Shown here piece by piece: positions 23,646-30,778 of a stretch of 30,811 nucleotides of DNA. Position numbers and translations under genes: made by a program. Within the stretch, counting starts at the first letter, position 1, and every line of letters starts with the position of its first letter. The notes beneath the pieces are model-generated. The model was not told the origin of the DNA and ran no database searches. It saw only the letters and a program-made list of their open reading frames with translations. The DNA lies in contig CAZGLY010000035.1 of assembly GCA_964526675.1 (NCBI GenBank), positions 1 to 30,811 on the forward strand, read 5' to 3'. The stretch comes from CAZADA01 sp964526675. Lineage in GTDB: Bacteria > Pseudomonadota > Alphaproteobacteria > Caulobacterales > Maricaulaceae.

Positions 23646-24614
23646 TTACGCGCGCGGGTGCGCTTGGTCGTAGACGGCCAGCAGGCGCGCGGCGTCCACC
23701 TCCGCATAGATCTGGGTGGTCGACAGGTCAGCGTGGCCGAGGAGTTCTTGGATCACGCGCAGGTCCGCGCCGCGCCCGAGGAGGTGGGTTGCAAAGGCGT
23801 GGCGCAAAGCGTGGGGGGTCGCCGTGTCCGGCAAGTCCAGGCGAGAGCGCCATCCGGCCATCGCGCGCTGCACGACGCGCGGCGACAGGCCTCCGCCTTT
23901 GACGCCGCGAAACAGCGGATTGGTCGGCGCGAGGGCGTGGGGGCAGGCGCGCACATAGGCCGCAACCGCCTCGTTCACGGCCGGGAGAACCGGCACAAGG
24001 CGCGTTTTCCCGCCTTTGCCGGTGATCCTCAGCGGGTCGCGCAGCGCGCCGCCCGGCGCGTCCGCGCCCGTCAGCTCGAGCGCCTCGGAGATGCGCAGGC
24101 CGGCGCCGTAAAGCAGCGCCAACACCGCCACGTCGCGCGCTGCGATCCACGCAGGGCCGTCCGTCTCCCCCGCGAGGGCGAGGAGCGCGTGCGCGGCGTC
24201 CTCGCTCACGGGGCGTGGCGCGGTGCGGGCGGGACGCGCGCCCTTCACTCGACGCAGCTGCTCGTTGGCGAGCCCGTGGGTGGTTTCCAGGTAACCGAAA
24301 AAGCCACGAATGGCCGCGAGGGCTCGCGCGAGGGATCGCGAAGAGAGCGGATCGCCATCGCGGCCCGCGCGCCGGTGGGCCAGATAGGCGCGGAGGTCGC
24401 GAGGCTCCAGACCGCCCAGATCCTTCACGGTGGGGACCGCGCCCCAATGTTCGGTCAAGAAACGGAGGAAGGCGCGGATGTCGCGCGCATAGGCCTCGCC
24501 CGTGCGCCGAGCCCGGCCCTTGGCCCGCAGTTGGGTCAGATAGCCATACAGGGCGGTCTCCGCAGCGGCGTCGTCGGCCGTGGCGTCTGTTGTGGGGGCG
24601 TCTGGGTCTGTCAT
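23646..24614 (-). CDS. xerC: Tyrosine recombinase XerC
   Basis: A 322-aa tyrosine recombinase that with XerD resolves chromosome dimers at dif. The SAM-like core-binding domain covers about 20-105 (RRTGEAYARDIRAFLRFL). The catalytic set is visible: R at about 172 (YGAGLRISEALEL), K in the beta-hairpin TGKGGKTRLVPV at about 196, H-x-x-R in TPHALRHAFATHLLGRG at about 267-270, H/W-position histidine in LLGHADLSTTQIY at about 292 and the tyrosine nucleophile at about 302. I call it XerC rather than XerD because its N-terminal region looks like alphaproteobacterial XerC and because priA is close by, an arrangement I recall for xerC in this class. The ATG at 24614 begins the homologous part; a longer frame to 24683 has no support. 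A near-consensus CtrA box with an internal GANTC lies 24 bases upstream. Confidence 0.88.
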   Translation of the reverse strand: MTDPDAPTTDATADDAAAETALYGYLTQLRAKGRARRTGEAYARDIRAFLRFLTEHWGAVPTVKDLGGLEPRDLRAYLAHRRAGRDGDPLSSRSLARALAAIRGFFGYLETTHGLANEQLRRVKGARPARTAPRPVSEDAAHALLALAGETDGPAWIAARDVAVLALLYGAGLRISEALELTGADAPGGALRDPLRITGKGGKTRLVPVLPAVNEAVAAYVRACPHALAPTNPLFRGVKGGGLSPRVVQRAMAGWRSRLDLPDTATPHALRHAFATHLLGRGADLRVIQELLGHADLSTTQIYAEVDAARLLAVYDQAHPRA

Positions 24615-24637
24615 GGGATCAGCGCGCCTGAGCCGCC

Positions 24638-24653
24638 TTAACGAATCGTTAGC
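24638..24653 (-). promoter_or_regulatory. CtrA-like box with embedded GANTC upstream of xerC
   Basis: TTAACGAATCGTTAGC differs from the CtrA consensus TTAA-N7-TTAAC by one base in the second half-site. GAATC (24643-24647) falls inside the 7-base spacer, so methylation could affect binding. It lies between xerC (start 24614) and the divergent membrane protein gene (start 24725). Motif evidence only. Confidence 0.4.
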
Positions 24654-24684
24654 ATCGCGGGCTTGCGCGCTCTGATTTTTCATG

Positions 24685-24708
24685 TAGTTTGCCTTTCAAA
24701 CAAAACTA
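24685..24708 (+). promoter_or_regulatory. Palindromic operator-like site before the membrane protein/regulator pair
   Basis: TAGTTT (24685-24690) and AAACTA (24703-24708) are an exact inverted repeat, and an inner pair GTTTG/CAAAC (24687-24691 and 24697-24701) is nested within it. The site is AT-rich, unlike its surroundings, and lies 17 bases before the start codon of the membrane protein gene. It is a good candidate for autoregulation by the winged-helix protein encoded second in this pair. Confidence 0.5.
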
Positions 24709-24724
24709 AAATTGTGAGGTCGAA

Positions 24725-25387
24725 ATGAGTGATGCGGATACAGCGGCGGATCTGGCGTACATGCGCGCGCTGGCGGAGGAGGGGCGACGGGCGCCCCTCC
24801 TCGGAGGGCGGTTTCATGTGTGGTGGGCCGTCTGGACGGCGCTGGCCTGGGTGCTCCATGGGGCGACGTTGGCAGGGCTGACGCCGTGGGGCGTGACGTC
24901 GCTCTGGGTGATTTGGCTTGGCTATGGCGTCGTTGGCGGCTTTGTCGGTTCGCTGTTGCCGCGGGGCCTGATGGCGAAGCCGGGCGCGGGCGCGGTTGGC
25001 AATGTGGCGGAACGCTATGTGTGGCCGGCGGCGATGGCGGGCTTGGGCGCCTTTGCGCTTGGCGTGATCGGGGCGGCGGCGACGGGCCGCGCGCCGTGGC
25101 TTGTCGTGGACTTGATCGCGCCGGCGGCGTTCGTGGGCTACGGCACGGCGTTTATGCTGACGGCGCAGTTGGCGCGGGTGGGATGGCTGAAGCTGCCGGC
25201 GTGGGCCTGCTACGCCGCGGCGCTCATCTTCCCATTTTTCGTGGGCGAACCGGCGCTCTATCCGGCGTCAGCCATGGCGATCTTGGTGATTGGCGCAGGC
25301 GCCGGCATCGCGATGTTGCGCACGGAGCCGCCGTCGGCCGGAGACGACGCGCCGGTCGCTGGCGCCGCGTCCCATGGCGGCGTTTGA
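24725..25387 (+). CDS. Multi-pass membrane protein paired with a winged-helix regulator
   Basis: A 220-aa protein with about six hydrophobic segments (residues about 32-53, 56-80, 100-118, 123-143, 150-176 and 178-200) and a soluble tail. The N-terminal MSDADTAADLAYMRALAEEG, then GGRFHVWWAVWTALAW, looks like a conserved but uncharacterised family that I cannot name. GAGG lies six bases before the ATG. The stop lies 14 bases inside the following regulator gene, so the two are co-translated. The usual arrangement of such pairs suggests that the regulator controls the membrane protein, or that the membrane protein passes a signal to it. Confidence 0.75.
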   Translation: MSDADTAADLAYMRALAEEGRRAPLLGGRFHVWWAVWTALAWVLHGATLAGLTPWGVTSLWVIWLGYGVVGGFVGSLLPRGLMAKPGAGAVGNVAERYVWPAAMAGLGAFALGVIGAAATGRAPWLVVDLIAPAAFVGYGTAFMLTAQLARVGWLKLPAWACYAAALIFPFFVGEPALYPASAMAILVIGAGAGIAMLRTEPPSAGDDAPVAGAASHGGV

Positions 25388-25673
25388 CGCGGCCGCGCTG
25401 GATGAGGTGATTCACGGGCGCCTGCGCCTCGGCGTGATGGCGTACCTCTCCAGCGTGGAGGCGGCGACCTTTCCCGAGCTCGCCGCCAAGACGAAGGCCA
25501 CCAACGGCAATTTGTCCGTGCATCTGCGGAAGCTGGAGGAGGCTGGCTATGTGGCCCAAGACAAGAGCTTTGTCGGGCGCAAACCGCAGACGCGCGTGAG
25601 GTTGACGCCCGCAGGGCGCGACGCGTGGATCGCTTATCTGGAGCAATTGCGCGCTTTGGTGGACGACGGGTGA
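25374..25673 (+). CDS. Winged-helix transcriptional regulator (HTH_27 / ArsR-MarR-like)
   Basis: A 99-aa DNA-binding protein made almost entirely of a winged helix: FDAAALDEVIHGRLRLGVMA (helix 1), then TFPELAAKTKATNGNLSVHL (helices 2-3, recognition helix) and RKLEEAGYVAQDKSFVGRKP (wing), ending in VRLTPAGRDAWIAYLEQLRAL. This matches the short winged-helix family (PF13601 type) that forms dimers and has no separate ligand domain. The start codon at 25374 overlaps the end of the membrane protein gene by 14 bases, so expression is coupled. The palindrome upstream of the pair is its likely operator. It ends 10 bases before the convergent DUF4386 gene. Confidence 0.88.
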   Translation: MAAFDAAALDEVIHGRLRLGVMAYLSSVEAATFPELAAKTKATNGNLSVHLRKLEEAGYVAQDKSFVGRKPQTRVRLTPAGRDAWIAYLEQLRALVDDG

Positions 25674-25683
25674 TCGCGGGCGT

Positions 25684-26418
25684 TCAATCCGCCGCGGGGT
25701 AACGGGCGCGGTTCACGCCCCACACCAGCAGCCACACGGTGAACGCGCCTTCGCCGATCAGCGCGGGCACGATCATGGCCAGAGCGGCGGCGTTGGCGTA
25801 GGCTCCGAAGGACCCCAGGATCACGACCCCGAACCCGTTGGCGGCGTAGCCGACGCCCGCAAGGGTGAGCAACCAACCCAACGCCCGCGGCATAAAGCCC
25901 GAACGCGACACCAACCGCCCCAGCAGCACGAGGTGCACGCCGAAAAAGATCAACGTCACCGTGGATCCCATGTCGTGGCTGGCGAAGAAGTGATAGCTCA
26001 GCGCCGCCGCGTTCGGGCCCATGGCCGCGGCGAACGGGGGGACGGTCGCGAAGGTCAGCGCGCTCATCAGAGTCAGGAGCACGCCGATGTGCGCGACGGT
26101 GTAGGCGACGCGAAACAGCAGAACCAGCAGGGACAGGCTCGCGTCCGCCGGCCGCAGAACGATGAACAACGCCCATCCCACGACGACGTCGGCGATCAAC
26201 ACCGCAATCATCGCCGCCACGCCAAGCCGGTAGGTCTGCTCGGCCGCGGCGATGCCGGCGGCGGTCGCGGCGGCGTCGTCGCGCACGCCAAGCGGCTGGA
26301 GCACGAAGAAATTCGCGGCGATTGCGAGAATGAAGATCGCCAGATAAGCGAGGCCCCCGATCCGGGCCAACCCTTGGGCCTCCTCCGCGGTGGGGACGGC
26401 GTGCGCGAAGTGGGTCAT
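25684..26418 (-). CDS. DUF4386 family membrane protein
   Basis: A 244-aa protein with about seven membrane segments. ARIGGLAYLAIFILAIAANF (residues about 18-37), then ADVVVGWALFIVLRP, SYHFFASHDMGSTVTLIFFG and FMPRALGWLLTLAGVGYAAN, is the signature of DUF4386, an uncharacterised bacterial inner-membrane family. The ATG at 26418 begins the homologous part; a longer frame to 26688 overlaps priA on the other strand and lacks similarity. GGAG is about 10 bases upstream. It is divergent from priA and convergent with the winged-helix gene. No function is known. Confidence 0.85.
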   Translation of the reverse strand: MTHFAHAVPTAEEAQGLARIGGLAYLAIFILAIAANFFVLQPLGVRDDAAATAAGIAAAEQTYRLGVAAMIAVLIADVVVGWALFIVLRPADASLSLLVLLFRVAYTVAHIGVLLTLMSALTFATVPPFAAAMGPNAAALSYHFFASHDMGSTVTLIFFGVHLVLLGRLVSRSGFMPRALGWLLTLAGVGYAANGFGVVILGSFGAYANAAALAMIVPALIGEGAFTVWLLVWGVNRARYPAAD

Positions 26419-26542
26419 GGGCGTCGGGCTCCGTTGCTTCAGCGCGCACCTGCCATGGTGATGCGGCGATGGCAATGCGTGGCCAGCACATGCCGCCACG
26501 CTTCGAACAAAACGTGAATAGTCAACCGTCGATGATTGGGGC

Positions 26543-28927
26543 ATGGTCGCGGTCATGCCCGCCCCTGACGCTCTCGGCTTTCTTTTCGATTCGGATGAGA
26601 TCTCCAACGCCGCGCCGACGCGTTTGCGGGATCCCGGCCGCGCGGCGCGGGCGGAGGATGTCGGGGCGGAGCCGGTGACAGCGACCACGCGGGTGGCGGC
26701 CGTGCTGTTCCCGTTGCCGTTGCCGGAGCCGTTCGACTACGTGATCCCCGAGGATCTTGCGATCGCCGCCGGCGATCATGTGAGCGCGCCCATTGGCGGG
26801 CGTCTCGCGCGCGGGGTGGTGTGGGCCGTCCACGAGCCTGATGCGTCGTTGACCTCGGAGACCTCCGAGGGTGAGACGCCGCGCCGGCTTAAGCGGATCG
26901 AGGCGCGGCTGCCGGCCCCGCCCGTGCCGGAGAACGTCCGCCGCCTGGTGGATTGGACCGCGCGCTACACCTGCCATCCGCCGGGCGTCGTGTTGCGCAT
27001 GGCGCTGCGCGGCGCGAGCGCGTGGGCCCCCGCGCGGACGGAGACGGTTTATGCGCCTGCCACAGATCCGCCCGCGCTGCGCCTGACGTCCGCCCGCACA
27101 CGGGCGCTCGAGGCGGCCACGGCGTGTGTGGCGGCGGAGGGTCCCGCCACGGCGGCCGTTCTCGCGAAAGACGCGGGCGTCAGCGCCGGCGTGATCAAGG
27201 GGTTGGCGGAGGCTGGCGCGCTGATTGCGGAGGTGCGGCCGATCCTGGGGCGTTTCGATCCACCGGATCCGGACGGACCGCGTCATGACCTCACCCCGAC
27301 CCAGCAGGACGCGGTCGAGGATTTGCTCGCCTTATTGGACATCAACGCGGAGGGGCGCGCGGCCAGTGCGGAGCCGCGGCTGGACGCCGCGCTGATCGAT
27401 GGCGTCACCGGCTCCGGCAAGACGGAGGTCTATTTCGAGGCCATCGCGGAGACCTTGCGCCAGGACCCCGACGCTCAGATCTTGGTGCTTCTGCCGGAGA
27501 TCGCGTTGACGCAGGCGGTGTTGTCGCGGTTCGAGCAACGCTTCTGCGCGCGCCCGGCCGCGTGGCACTCCGACATTGCCGACGGGCCGCGGCGTCTGAC
27601 CTGGCGCGCGGTGGCGGAAGGCCGCGCGCGGATCGTGGTGGGCGCGCGCTCGGCTTTGTTTCTGCCCTTCACCAATCTGCGCCTGATCATTGTCGATGAG
27701 GAGCACGACAGCTCGTTCAAGCAAGAAGACGGCGTGCCCTATCAAGCCCGCGACATCGCGGTGGTGCGCGCGCGTCTCGAGCAGGCGGTCATTCTGCTCG
27801 CCTCCGCCACGCCCTCGCTGGAGAGCCTCGTGAACGCTCAGCGGGGGCGCTATCACCACATCGTGCTGCCGGGGCGCCCGGGCGTCGCGGTGCTGCCGGA
27901 GGTGGCGTGCGTGGATCTGCGCGCCCATCGGCCGGAGAAGGATCGGTGGCTGTCCGCCCCGCTGATTGACGCCGCCCAGGAGACGTTGGACCGCGACGAA
28001 CAGGTGCTCTTCTTTCTCAACCGCCGCGGCTACGCCCCGTTGGTGATTTGCCGGGCGTGCGGGCACCGCATGAAAGCGCCGGACACCGACAGCTGGCTGG
28101 TGGAGCATCGCTACGCGAACCGGCTCGTCTGCCACGCCACCGGCTATTCGATCCCCAAGCCGAAGAAGTGCCCCGAATGCCAGGCGGAGGACAGCCTTCA
28201 TGCTGTCGGTCCCGGCGTGGAACGGCTGGAGGAGGAGGCGCGGGCCGTCTTCCCCAACGCGGCGATCGAAGTCTTCTCGTCCGACACCGCGCGCGACCCC
28301 GCCGCGGTGCGGGACAAGGTCGCGCGCATGGCGGAGGGGGCGATCGACATTCTGATCGGCACCCAAATCGTGGCGAAGGGGCACAACTTTCCGAACTTGA
28401 CTTTGGTCGGCGTGGTCGATGCGGATTTGGGCCTGCGCGGCGGCGATCTGCGGGCGGCGGAGCGAACCTACCAAACGCTGGTGCAGGTTGCCGGGCGGGC
28501 CGGACGCGCCGACAAGCCGGGGCGCGCGCTCCTGCAGACCTGCATGCCGGAGCATGACGCGATGGCCGCGCTCGAGGCCGGCGACCGCAACGCCTTCCTG
28601 GAGGCGGAGATGCGGGGGCGGGACATGCTTGGCCTGCCGCCCTTTGGCCGGTTGGCGGCGCTCATTCTCTCGGGGCCGGACGAAGCGAAGACGGAGCGCG
28701 CGGCGCGCGACATCGCCATGGTCGCGCCCCGCGCCCATGGGGTGGAGGTCATGGGCCCTGCGCCGGCGCCGATCGCGGTGGTGCGCGGCAAGTACCGCTT
28801 CCGCTTTTTGGTGCGCGCGGATTTAGGCGTGGATCTCTCCGCCTATATGGCGGCGTGGCGCGCGCGCCTGAAGGCGCCCGCCAGCATGCGCGCCGTCATC
28901 GACATTGATCCGTATTCGTTTTTGTGA
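26543..28927 (+). CDS. priA: Primosomal protein N' (replication restart helicase PriA)
   Basis: An SF2 DNA helicase of 794 aa that recognises stalled forks and reloads the replisome. The 3'-DNA-binding domain starts near residue 48 (RVAAVLFPLPLPEPFDYVIP). Walker A is GVTGSGKTEVYF from residue 287, the DEEH box lies at about 385 (IIVDEEHDSSFKQEDG), and the C-terminal helicase lobe has GTQIVAKGHNFPNLTLVGVV and QVAGRAGRADKPG. The zinc region is unusual: of the eight cysteines at E. coli spacing, five remain (C503, C506, C530, C543, C546) and three are replaced (A512, T515, T533). The outer pairs are intact and the inner pairs lost. The first 44 residues are not conserved; a GTG at 26675 is a plausible real start. 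It is followed by a perfect palindrome that may end transcription. Confidence 0.95.
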   Translation: MVAVMPAPDALGFLFDSDEISNAAPTRLRDPGRAARAEDVGAEPVTATTRVAAVLFPLPLPEPFDYVIPEDLAIAAGDHVSAPIGGRLARGVVWAVHEPDASLTSETSEGETPRRLKRIEARLPAPPVPENVRRLVDWTARYTCHPPGVVLRMALRGASAWAPARTETVYAPATDPPALRLTSARTRALEAATACVAAEGPATAAVLAKDAGVSAGVIKGLAEAGALIAEVRPILGRFDPPDPDGPRHDLTPTQQDAVEDLLALLDINAEGRAASAEPRLDAALIDGVTGSGKTEVYFEAIAETLRQDPDAQILVLLPEIALTQAVLSRFEQRFCARPAAWHSDIADGPRRLTWRAVAEGRARIVVGARSALFLPFTNLRLIIVDEEHDSSFKQEDGVPYQARDIAVVRARLEQAVILLASATPSLESLVNAQRGRYHHIVLPGRPGVAVLPEVACVDLRAHRPEKDRWLSAPLIDAAQETLDRDEQVLFFLNRRGYAPLVICRACGHRMKAPDTDSWLVEHRYANRLVCHATGYSIPKPKKCPECQAEDSLHAVGPGVERLEEEARAVFPNAAIEVFSSDTARDPAAVRDKVARMAEGAIDILIGTQIVAKGHNFPNLTLVGVVDADLGLRGGDLRAAERTYQTLVQVAGRAGRADKPGRALLQTCMPEHDAMAALEAGDRNAFLEAEMRGRDMLGLPPFGRLAALILSGPDEAKTERAARDIAMVAPRAHGVEVMGPAPAPIAVVRGKYRFRFLVRADLGVDLSAYMAAWRARLKAPASMRAVIDIDPYSFL

Positions 28928-28931
28928 GGCC

Positions 28932-28959
28932 CCCAGATCCGCGGCGCCGCGGATCTGGG
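28932..28959. terminator. Perfect 28-base palindrome between convergent genes
   Basis: The arms 28932-28945 and 28946-28959 are exact reverse complements (14 bp, starting CCCAGATCCG and ending CGGATCTGGG), four bases after the priA stop. It can act as a bidirectional transcript end for priA and the facing helical protein gene. A second small hairpin (CGCTC-GAA-GAGCG at 28967-28979) precedes GGGCTTTA. Confidence 0.6.
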
Positions 28960-28983
28960 CCGCCCACGCTCGAAGAGCGGGCT

Positions 28984-29373
28984 TTACATAAAGTCAGATG
29001 TCACAGTGTCCTCGACATCACGGGCGAGTTGCGCGCGGAAGCGCTTCATATCGTCCACGTGGGTCGTCGCCATGGTGCGGCGGTTGTCAATGAACGCGTC
29101 GAGCTGACCGCGAACATCGGCTGACAGCTGGGCGCGGAACGCGCTCAAATCGCGGTGGAGCGTCGCCGTCGGCTCACGCCGCGCGTCGCGCATGTCGGTC
29201 AAGTCCTGCTGCGCCTCCAAGACTATGTCCGTCACCATCTTCACAACATGCGCCAGATACTCAGAGCGCTCCTCCTGGGTGCGGAGTTTCATTTCCATGC
29301 GTTCGCGTTGGAACCGCCCGATGGCTTTCAGGCGAGTCGTGCGGGCGGGGGCCGCGGTCATCTGGCTGTCCAT
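28984..29373 (-). CDS. Helical protein of unknown function with an internal repeat
   Basis: A 129-aa protein without membrane segments or a signal peptide, predicted to be almost fully helical. The start is the ATG at 29373, with AGGA nine bases upstream; longer reading to 29427 is unsupported. Two segments in the second half resemble one another: DLSAFRAQLSADVRGQL and DMKRFRAQLARDVEDTV, sharing the pattern D-(L/M)-x2-FRAQL-x2-DV. This amphipathic repeat recalls coiled-coil or gas-vesicle-associated/apolipoprotein-like proteins, but no family can be assigned. It is convergent with priA and divergent from the MerC-domain gene. Confidence 0.75.
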   Translation of the reverse strand: MDSQMTAAPARTTRLKAIGRFQRERMEMKLRTQEERSEYLAHVVKMVTDIVLEAQQDLTDMRDARREPTATLHRDLSAFRAQLSADVRGQLDAFIDNRRTMATTHVDDMKRFRAQLARDVEDTVTSDFM

Positions 29374-29517
29374 GATGCGCTGTCCTGATCTTGGTGGGGG
29401 GAGATCGTCGTGACGCGACCCTTCCACGCCTCTCCTAAGCGGGACCTAACCGCGGTTCGTCGTTGGAGCCCCGTCGCCGCGAGGGTTGTATGGCGTCGCT
29501 GGGCGCCCTAAGCCGTC

Positions 29518-29536
29518 GGCGTGATATTGTAACGCC
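29518..29536 (+). promoter_or_regulatory. Operator-like imperfect palindrome upstream of the MerC-domain gene
   Basis: GGCGTGATATTGTAACGCC has perfect 5-bp outer arms (GGCGT/ACGCC) and ends 20 bases before the start codon. The core GTGATATTGTAAC resembles half of the alphaproteobacterial Zur box, which would fit a metal-related membrane protein. Resemblance only. Confidence 0.35.
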
Positions 29537-29556
29537 TTGGATAGGGTCCGCGCCGC

Positions 29557-29925
29557 ATGACGCCCCGCGCCGTTTCACCAATAGACGCCGCCGCTGCCGG
29601 TCTGTCGTTCGCCTGCATCGCCCACTGCTTGGCGTTGCCGATCGCAGCCGCGGCGCTGCCGATCCTTGGCGTCGTCTCCGATCAAGAATGGATCCACCGG
29701 GCCTTTGTGCTGGCGGCGTTGCCGCTTTCAGGCTTCGCGATTGTCCGTGGCGTTCAGGACGGTCAGCGGACCTTCGTCGGCGTTGCGAGCATGGGCCTCC
29801 TGCTGCTCGTGCTGGGAGCGTTCGTGGAGCGCTTCGAGGCGCACGAGACCGCGCTCACGGTCCTGGGCGCGTTGCTGTTGGCCGCGGCGCATGTGTGGCG
29901 GTGGCGTCGCCACGCCCGGCCGTGA
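29557..29925 (+). CDS. MerC-domain membrane protein
   Basis: A 122-aa protein with four hydrophobic segments (residues about 10-30, 46-63, 74-90 and 96-113). The motif GLSFACIAHCLALPI has the Cys-x-x-His-Cys arrangement of MerC, the mercury-transport membrane protein, and is followed by EWIHRAFVLAALPLSGFAIV. Free-standing MerC-domain proteins are common in alphaproteobacteria outside mercury operons, and may handle zinc or other metals. No mer genes are nearby, so a mercury role is unlikely. An operator-like palindrome just upstream suggests metal-responsive control. It is followed by 291 bases before atpH. Confidence 0.88.
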   Translation: MTPRAVSPIDAAAAGLSFACIAHCLALPIAAAALPILGVVSDQEWIHRAFVLAALPLSGFAIVRGVQDGQRTFVGVASMGLLLLVLGAFVERFEAHETALTVLGALLLAAAHVWRWRRHARP

Positions 29926-29947
29926 CCGCGTTGGAGGGGACGTCGAG

Positions 29948-29963
29948 GGATCCCGGCGGGTCC
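29948..29963. terminator. Weak hairpin after the MerC-domain gene
   Basis: GGATCCCGGCGGGTCC can fold into a 6-bp stem with one G-T pair, about 20 bases after the stop codon. There is no T run. The rest of 29926-30216 should contain the promoter of the ATP synthase operon, but I see no convincing -35/-10 pair in it. Confidence 0.3.
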
Positions 29964-30216
29964 AGGACGCCTTGCCGGTAACGCCTCGTCAACCAACGCC
30001 TGCGATTCAAGGCTCGAGACCGCCAGGGTTCGTTGTGCGTCGCACACAAAACTGAGCGCAGGCTGCGGCGGTGCGGCGGCGCGTTCTTGTCGGACGCTGG
30101 GACAGATGCTAGGCACCCGCTGATTGGCGGCGACGCCGTCATTCCATGATTTTTCCGCGCGGCCACGCCCGGCGCGCGCGTCACTCGAAACACGATCTGG
30201 GCGAAAGGAGCACGCG

Positions 30217-30774
30217 GTGGCGGGCGAGATTGCGGCGACCAGCGAACTGGCCCGACGCTACGCGATGGCCTTGTTTGAGCTGGCGCGCGACGACGCGGCG
30301 TTGGATGGCGCGGCCGCGGATATGGCCGCGCTGGAGCGGCTGATTGCCGAGGATCGGACGCTCGCCGCCGTGTTGGCGAGCCAGGTGATTCCGTCTGGCG
30401 AGAAGGCGGCCGCTCTTGGGGCGATCGCCGAGCGCGCCGGACTAACGCCGCTGGTGCAGAAGTTCGTCGGCGTGGTCGCGAACAATCGACGCGCCAACGC
30501 CCTGCGAGCGATCGCGCGCGCGTTTGCGGCGCGCGTGGCCGAGCATAACGGGGTGTTGACGGCGGAGGCCGCGACGGCCCAACCCCTGAGCGATCGCCAG
30601 GCCGCCGATCTCCGGGCGGCGCTCAAGGCGGCTTACGGTCGCGATGTCGAGGTTCAGGCGGATGTGCGTCCGGAGCTGCTCGGCGGCATGGTTGTGAAGG
30701 TGGGCTCGCGCATGTTCGATTCGTCGCTGAAGACGAAGTTGGCGGGTCTGGTTGCTGTGATGAAGGGGGCTTGA
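30217..30774 (+). CDS. atpH: ATP synthase F1 subunit delta
   Basis: A 185-aa subunit that connects the F1 head to the peripheral stalk of the proton-translocating ATP synthase. The sequence ATSELARRYAMALFELARDD at the N-terminus and the C-terminal VQADVRPELLGGMVVKVGSR, then FDSSLKTKLAGL, are the family hallmarks. The start is a GTG at 30217, set by AAAGGAG seven bases upstream and by the usual length of the subunit. The frame is open further upstream without similarity. atpA begins five bases after the stop, so the two belong to the atpHAGDC-type operon typical of Alphaproteobacteria, which keeps the Fo genes elsewhere. Confidence 0.97.
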   Translation: MAGEIAATSELARRYAMALFELARDDAALDGAAADMAALERLIAEDRTLAAVLASQVIPSGEKAAALGAIAERAGLTPLVQKFVGVVANNRRANALRAIARAFAARVAEHNGVLTAEAATAQPLSDRQAADLRAALKAAYGRDVEVQADVRPELLGGMVVKVGSRMFDSSLKTKLAGLVAVMKGA

Positions 30775-30778
30775 GCCC

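Noticed and set aside
27332..28738. 468-aa minus-strand open frame inside priA
   Set aside because: No recognisable motifs and fully covered by the helicase domain of priA.
30022..30052. Small palindromic stretch upstream of atpH (TGCGTCGCA with flanking TTGTG/CACAA)
   Set aside because: The two repeats overlap out of register and form no single convincing hairpin or operator; no promoter pair fits around them.
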